In this document: piece after piece, positions 59,819 to 64,000 of the stretch
How the letters are laid out: every line of letters starts with the position of its first letter
Position numbering within the stretch: position 1 is the first letter of the stretch
Source of the DNA: Bacillota bacterium
GTDB taxonomy: Bacteria > Bacillota > Clostridia > Lachnospirales > Lachnospiraceae
Length of the DNA: 64,000 nucleotides
Direction of reading: 5' to 3'
Assembly: GCA_023415635.1 (NCBI GenBank)
Contig: JAEZJV010000046.1
Coordinates: 128,892 to 192,891, forward strand
The notes under the pieces: generated by a model
The model's database searches: none
What the model was told of the DNA's origin: nothing
What the model saw: the letters and a program-made list of their open reading frames with translations, nothing else
Made by a program: the position numbers and the translations under genes

Positions 59819-62467
59819 TTATTTTGCTTCAAACCAATTACTGCCTTCCTTCACGTCTGCCTCCAAGACAACGGACAGCTCTGCCGCACCCTGCATTTCC
59901 TCTATCATAATCCTGGATACCTGCGCCACCTCATCCTTATGAGCCTCGACTAAAAGTTCATCGTGAATCTGCAGGATCAATCTGGAACGCAGTTGTTCTT
60001 CCTTCAGTCTGCGGTTTACCTTCACCATAGCTATCTTAATGATATCCGCTGCCGTACCCTGAATCGGAGAATTCATCGCTACACGTTCTCCGAAGGAACG
60101 CTGCATGAAGTTACTGGAGGTAAGCTCCGGTATAGGTCTTCTTCGTCCGAACAAGGTCGTGGAATACCCCAGCTCCTTCGCATCCGCCACCAGACGATCC
60201 AGATACTCCTTTACCTTAGGATAAGTCTCGAAATACTTTGCTATATATTGTTCTGCTTCCTTGCGGGTTATGCCCAGATCCTGACCCAACCCAAAGGAAC
60301 TGATGCCATAGACGATGCCGAAATTAACCGCCTTGGCACTGCTTCTCTGCGCAGGAGTAACCTCCTCAAAGGGAATATGGAACACTTCGGAAGCCGTAAT
60401 CCGGTGGATATCCTCTGCATCCCTATAAGCATTGATTAGCCTCTCATCCTCAGACATATGGGCAAGCACACGAAGCTCAATCTGGGAATAGTCTGCATCC
60501 AGAAATACAAATTCCTCTTTCGGAATAAAAACCTTACGGATTTGCCTCCCCAGTTCCATACGGATCGGGATGTTCTGTAGATTCGGATCAGTACTGCTGA
60601 TTCTACCTGTTGCAGCAATCGTCTGATTGAATTTACCGTGAATACGTCCATCCTCCCTGATATATTCTGCCAGTCCGTCAGCATAAGTAGATTTTAGTTT
60701 TGATAGCTGTCTGTATTCCAGAATCATTCCTACCACTGGATGCTCGCACTGAAGCTTCTCCAGAATATCGGCAGAGGTGGAATAACCTGTCTTCGTCTTT
60801 TTGCCAAAGGGTAGACGCAGCTTCTCAAACAAGATGACACCCAGCTGCTTCGGGGAATTGATATTGAACTCTTCTCCAACTTGCTCATAGATGCTCTTCT
60901 CCAACTTCAGAATTCCCACCTGTAGATTATCTCCGTATTCCTTCAGGGCTTCCTTATTGACTCTGATACCTCTGATCTCCATCTCATGCAGTGTATAGAT
61001 TAAAGGCATCTCAACATTCTCAAAAAGTGTAAGCATCCCTTCCCCGGACAGAAGCTCCCGCAGCTTCTTTTCCGAGCGGAAGGCTATAAGGGCGGAAAAG
61101 CAGACATACTGTAAGAACGCATCCGTACTATTCTCTAAGGCTTCATAAAGCGAGCCCTTTCCAAAAAGGTCCTCTCTAGAGGGTACTGTCATATTCAGAT
61201 AATCTCTGGCAATATCATCATAATGGTAGGTATCCGTTAAGGGATTTAATAGATACCCCGCAATTGCGGCATCAAATACATGATCCTTGTCATTGAGAGA
61301 TAGAAATGGCAATTGCTCCTTTAATCCAATGGTTGATAAGAGATATCCCTCTCTCGCAAGTCTGACTCCTTTATCACAGAGATATTCCTCAGTGATGAAG
61401 TTCACACATCGGATAAAATAAACCCTGTCCTCCTCATTGCATACAGAGATACCGAGTACTCTACCCGCCTCTTCAATCAGCTTTAGTCCTACCGTATGAG
61501 CTCCCTTTTCACTGAGCTGTGAAAATATCTGCTCTGCCTGTCCAAGCTCCTCCACCAGAATAAAATTGCTCTCAATGCCCGTGGAGCGGTTAACCTCCTC
61601 CGTCCGGAAGCGGGATAAGAGATTTTTGAATTCCAGTCTCTTAAATATCAGGTATACCTCTTCATTATAAAGATTGTCAAGCGTTGCTTCCTCTATCTTA
61701 AAATCAAGCTCACAATCAACCTTGATGGTAGCCAGCTCCTTGGACATAAATGCTAAATCACGGTTCTCCTTCAGAGAATTAGTAACTTTTCCGGGCGCCA
61801 GCTCCTCAATATGCTCGTAAATATTCTCGATGCTCTGATAGGCTTCGATCAGCTTACCCGCAGTTTTCTCTCCAATGCCAGGCACACCGGGAATATTATC
61901 GGAGGAATCACCCATCAGCCCCTTCAGATCGATGAATTGCTTGGGAGTAACATGGTACGTGTTGTAAACATCAACGGCCAGATAATCCTCAATCTCCGTA
62001 CCTGTTCTCTTTGTTTTGGGTATACGGATTTTAATCATCTCACTTGCCAACTGCAGCAGATCCCTGTCCCCGGAAATCACAGATACTCTATCCCCTGCTG
62101 CCTCCGCTTTAGTAGCCAGCGTTCCAAGGATATCATCCGCCTCAATACCAGGCTTCTCGATTACTGTAATTTTCATGGCCTTCAATACTTCCTTGATGAC
62201 CGGAACCTGTGCATGAAGCTCGTCCGGCATACCTTTTCTGGTTCCCTTATACTCCTTAAACATCTCATGACGGAAGGTCGGATGATGCGTATCAAAGGCT
62301 ACGGTAAGATAATCCGGCTTCTCCTCCTCCAATATCTTAAACATAATACTTAGAAAGCCAAGTACCGCATTGGTATGCTCTCCTTTGGAAGTAGTCATAT
62401 CCGGAAGTCCGTAGAAGGCTCTGTTCAATATACTGTGCCCGTCAATCAATACAATTTTCTTATTCAT
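59819..62467 (-). CDS. polA: DNA polymerase I PolA, proofreading site lost
   Basis: An 882-residue polymerase. The N-terminal 5'-nuclease domain has KIVLIDGHSILNRAFYGLP, FDTHHPTFRHEM, GIEADDILGTLA and VISGDRDLLQL, DLKGLMGDSSDNIPG. The middle ~170 residues are a 3'-5' exonuclease fold whose metal-binding Asp-x-Glu motif is replaced (VGLKLIEE), so proofreading is likely absent. The polymerase has DADYSQIELRVLAHM (motif A), KAVNFGIVYGIS (motif B), and ILQIHDELLVEA (motif C). It handles Okazaki fragment maturation and repair. The start at 62467 is taken with AAAGG ten bases upstream. Confidence 0.96.
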   Translation of the reverse strand: MNKKIVLIDGHSILNRAFYGLPDMTTSKGEHTNAVLGFLSIMFKILEEEKPDYLTVAFDTHHPTFRHEMFKEYKGTRKGMPDELHAQVPVIKEVLKAMKITVIEKPGIEADDILGTLATKAEAAGDRVSVISGDRDLLQLASEMIKIRIPKTKRTGTEIEDYLAVDVYNTYHVTPKQFIDLKGLMGDSSDNIPGVPGIGEKTAGKLIEAYQSIENIYEHIEELAPGKVTNSLKENRDLAFMSKELATIKVDCELDFKIEEATLDNLYNEEVYLIFKRLEFKNLLSRFRTEEVNRSTGIESNFILVEELGQAEQIFSQLSEKGAHTVGLKLIEEAGRVLGISVCNEEDRVYFIRCVNFITEEYLCDKGVRLAREGYLLSTIGLKEQLPFLSLNDKDHVFDAAIAGYLLNPLTDTYHYDDIARDYLNMTVPSREDLFGKGSLYEALENSTDAFLQYVCFSALIAFRSEKKLRELLSGEGMLTLFENVEMPLIYTLHEMEIRGIRVNKEALKEYGDNLQVGILKLEKSIYEQVGEEFNINSPKQLGVILFEKLRLPFGKKTKTGYSTSADILEKLQCEHPVVGMILEYRQLSKLKSTYADGLAEYIREDGRIHGKFNQTIAATGRISSTDPNLQNIPIRMELGRQIRKVFIPKEEFVFLDADYSQIELRVLAHMSEDERLINAYRDAEDIHRITASEVFHIPFEEVTPAQRSSAKAVNFGIVYGISSFGLGQDLGITRKEAEQYIAKYFETYPKVKEYLDRLVADAKELGYSTTLFGRRRPIPELTSSNFMQRSFGERVAMNSPIQGTAADIIKIAMVKVNRRLKEEQLRSRLILQIHDELLVEAHKDEVAQVSRIMIEEMQGAAELSVVLEADVKEGSNWFEAK

Positions 62468-62490
62468 CTCTATCATACCTTTCCATTCAA

Positions 62491-62985
62491 TTATCTTACC
62501 TGACCTTGTTCCGGTGTTTGTGTCGGAGTGCCCGAAAGCATTCCCTGTTCCCTTAGATAGTTCTGCAGCAGCTGTTCATTCACACTACCCTGCTGGGGCA
62601 GATACCGATAGCGGAGAAGATATTCACTTTTCGTGACTACCCTTTCCTCCTCTGTATTACCAGAATAACGGATGCTCAGAAAAAAAGCTACCAATAATAT
62701 AGTTAAGACTAAAATAACTTTCTTACGGTAATATGTAAATTTTGCATGAAATATCTTCTCCTTCGCCCGTTCCAGCTTCTGATTCAACTCCTGCCCGAAG
62801 TTCGAAGAAATATTTTTATCTTCATCCAGCTGTCTCATGGCTGTCAGCAGAGCATAATAAACCTCCAGCTCTTCCCGACAATCCGGACAAGCGCCTACAT
62901 GATCAATAAATTCTTCTGTCTCATTAAGGTTTAATTTATTATTGATAAACGGCGTAATCATACTTTGCGCCTTCATACAATTCAT
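62491..62985 (-). CDS. zf-HC2 domain membrane protein (anti-sigma-factor-like)
   Basis: A 164-residue protein. The N-terminus forms a putative zinc-binding anti-sigma module (MNCMKAQSMI...EFIDHVGACPDCREEL, i.e. Cys, His-x3-Cys-x2-Cys), followed by a helical linker, a transmembrane helix (about 92-108), and a ~60-residue extracytoplasmic tail rich in Gln and Arg. The architecture is that of RsiW-type anti-sigma factors, but no ECF sigma factor gene is adjacent, so the partner is unknown. AAAGGAG sits eight bases before the ATG at 62985. It is followed 23 bases later by polA, so the two may be transcribed together. Confidence 0.85.
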   Translation of the reverse strand: MNCMKAQSMITPFINNKLNLNETEEFIDHVGACPDCREELEVYYALLTAMRQLDEDKNISSNFGQELNQKLERAKEKIFHAKFTYYRKKVILVLTILLVAFFLSIRYSGNTEEERVVTKSEYLLRYRYLPQQGSVNEQLLQNYLREQGMLSGTPTQTPEQGQVR

Positions 62986-63143
62986 AGCCCTCACTCCTTT
63001 GGCAGGCTGCTTATTCCCCACTGCCCTAACATTTATTATGCTTGTTCATTATTTTCACTCAGTTCATGAATTTTCATACAGATTAATTATTTTCATACTT
63101 GAAATAGTAAATTAATTATGTTAGAATAAACCTCGTCATAAAT

Positions 63144-63226
63144 GCGGATGTGGCGGAATGGCAGACGCAGCAGACTCAAAATCTGCCACTCGCGAGGGTG
63201 TGAGGGTTCGAGTCCCTCCATCCGCA
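63144..63226 (+). tRNA. tRNA-Leu (anticodon CAA)
   Basis: Acceptor GCGGATG pairs with CATCCGC, discriminator A. The anticodon stem GCAGA/TCTGC holds loop CTCAAAA, so the anticodon is CAA (reads UUG). A long variable arm (CACTCGCGAGGGTG) marks a class II tRNA; T arm GAGGGTTCGAGTCCCTC. CCA is not encoded: GTGA follows the discriminator. An intrinsic terminator follows 11 bases later. Confidence 0.93.
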
Positions 63227-63236
63227 GTGAAATTAT

Positions 63237-63274
63237 CTGAAAGCTTTCAATTACAAGGCTTTCAGATTTTTTTT
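63237..63274 (+). terminator. Intrinsic terminator of tRNA-Leu
   Basis: CTGAAAGC / GCTTTCAG perfect 8-bp stem with a 13-base loop, then ATTTTTTTT on the plus strand. Confidence 0.9.
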
Positions 63275-63439
63275 GGTTACAATTCCATGCCCATTGGTTT
63301 TTACAAGCTGCATACTCCCCATGTTCAATATTAGTCATGTAGTTTATTATATCCCAAATCATAGATGACCGCAATCATGTAATCATCTCTTTATATGATC
63401 CTCTCTCTGCTATCCAAAGCTTATATACATTATCAAATA

Positions 63440-63471
63440 AAGGGGCTGAATGATTTTCATTCAGCCCCTTT
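63440..63471. terminator. Bidirectional intrinsic terminator near the Nudix gene
   Basis: AAGGGGCTGAATGA / TCATTCAGCCCCTT, a perfect 14-bp stem with a 3-base loop; TATTTG follows on the minus strand and TTGATAA on the plus strand. It lies 13 bases after the Nudix stop codon. The 165-base stretch between the tRNA terminator and here shows nothing else. Confidence 0.85.
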
Positions 63472-63483
63472 TGATAAACTGTG

Positions 63484-63936
63484 CTAAAAATATTTCTTAT
63501 TACCCCATAGGTTACTTTTTTTAAGGTCCATGTATTCATTATATGCCCGTTCTAAAATCTGTTTTTCATTTGCGAACTTCAACATGTGATAAGCTTCATG
63601 GAATTTATAGTAGCCGGAATCCATAAAAAATTCTTCTCTTTGTGGTTTGCTGTAATAACAATCAGACATCATTAAATACCAATGAACATCCTTTAATACT
63701 GTATTCTGCGGCGTGCTAAAAGAATATTGGCTTTTCCCAATGTACTTTATGATGGATGCATTCGTACCTGCTTCCTCCATTACCTCACGAATCGCTGTTT
63801 CCTTATATTCTTCACCTTCTTCAACGGTTCCTTTCGGTAGCACCCACCCTTCATATTTGTTCTTATAGTTTTTATACAGTAATAAAATCTTTCCTCTGAA
63901 TATAACTACACCACCACAGCTCGTTGCTTCTACCAT
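63484..63936 (-). CDS. Nudix hydrolase
   Basis: A 150-residue MutT-like hydrolase. The Nudix box is G-T-V-E-E-G-E-E-Y-K-E-T-A-I-R-E-V-M-E-E-A-G (G at 37, REVMEEAG end), after the strand EGWVLPKGTVEEGE. Substrate (a nucleoside diphosphate-linked compound, often Ap4A or an oxidised nucleotide in this length class) is not identified. GGAGGCATTGCG places the start at 63936; a frame open 21 codons further upstream reaches the window edge and lacks a site. The C-terminal ~20 residues are Asn/Lys/Trp-rich. Confidence 0.9.
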   Translation of the reverse strand: MVEATSCGGVVIFRGKILLLYKNYKNKYEGWVLPKGTVEEGEEYKETAIREVMEEAGTNASIIKYIGKSQYSFSTPQNTVLKDVHWYLMMSDCYYSKPQREEFFMDSGYYKFHEAYHMLKFANEKQILERAYNEYMDLKKSNLWGNKKYF

Positions 63937-64000
63937 CGCAATGCCTCCTGCTTTTTGGTGTACCATCTTATCTAGATAGAAGTATACATCAATGTGCACA

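Noticed and set aside
63093..63374. 93-codon open frame on the minus strand
   Set aside because: It is antisense to tRNA-Leu and its terminator.
1..64000. CRISPR array, insertion sequence, prophage or integrase
   Set aside because: No regular repeat-spacer pattern, transposase, recombinase or structural phage gene was seen anywhere in the window.

Overview
The window reads as a chromosome segment of a low-to-moderate GC, endospore-forming, anaerobic Firmicute, most likely a Lachnospiraceae/Clostridium-phytofermentans-like bacterium. Support comes from CotF-type coat genes and an uninterrupted sigma-K gene, housekeeping blocks in Bacillus/Clostridium-like order, strong GGAGG ribosome sites, frequent TTG/GTG starts and TTGACA-17-TATAAT promoters. 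I saw no phage, transposon or CRISPR array. Family assignments come from sequence motifs and recall; no database was searched.

Layout. 0-4 kb: thiC-thiM-thiE-thiD under a TPP riboswitch with an intrinsic terminator (pyrimidine synthesis plus thiazole salvage; no thiazole-synthesis genes here). 4-5.4 kb: two small spore-coat genes and a lipoprotein. 5.4-12.5 kb: the most distinctive block, a dlt-like envelope-acylation cluster (DltA-like adenylating enzyme, carrier protein, MBOAT, SGNH/DltD-like protein) that also holds an Asp/Glu-racemase-family gene and a membrane-anchored Ig/transglutaminase protein. Its adenylation pocket carries a lysine, which hints at an acidic amino acid instead of D-alanine. 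12.7-20 kb: a tiny Arg/Tyr-rich protein, a TrpR-like regulator, a DUF1836 protein, pcrA, a one-pass membrane protein, an orphan NMT1/THI5-like binding lipoprotein and a GH43 glycosidase. 20-32.7 kb: an HtrA protease with a long N/Q/Y/G-rich cytosolic tail, pheA, a DUF5050 protein, folC, an RlmI-like methyltransferase, GtrA, an ABC-F protein, pirin, an MltG-type lytic transglycosylase and a zinc-ribbon membrane protein. 32.8-39 kb: an alpha-glucan uptake operon (binding protein, two permeases, malQ, lacI-type regulator) with three tandem 12-bp operators at its promoter. 39-48 kb: sigK, then the conserved block ireB-ruvX-DUF1292-fur-rnj-(truncated mltG)-trmR-trhP, with mtaB upstream. 47.8-57.4 kb: an HPr-like protein lacking the phospho-histidine loop, thiI, cysteine desulfurase, M23 peptidase, an LCP protein, PepD, the PFL/ACT pair and WalJ-like MBL. 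57.6-64 kb: a dicarboxylate/amino-acid symporter, coaE, polA, a zf-HC2 anti-sigma-like protein, tRNA-Leu(CAA) and a Nudix hydrolase.

How the genes connect. Several sets act on the envelope (dlt-like cluster, two MltG-related proteins, M23, LCP) and several on tRNA wobble or anticodon-loop modification (TrmR/TrhP for U34, MtaB for t6A37, ThiI with its cysteine desulfurase for s4U8). The leading candidate for an undescribed system is the racemase-containing dlt-like cluster. Secondary points are the split of MltG into a catalytic-less copy at the ancestral locus and a rebuilt copy elsewhere, the histidine-less HPr, a sigma-K apparently made without a pro-sequence, and the 12-bp-periodic operator array.
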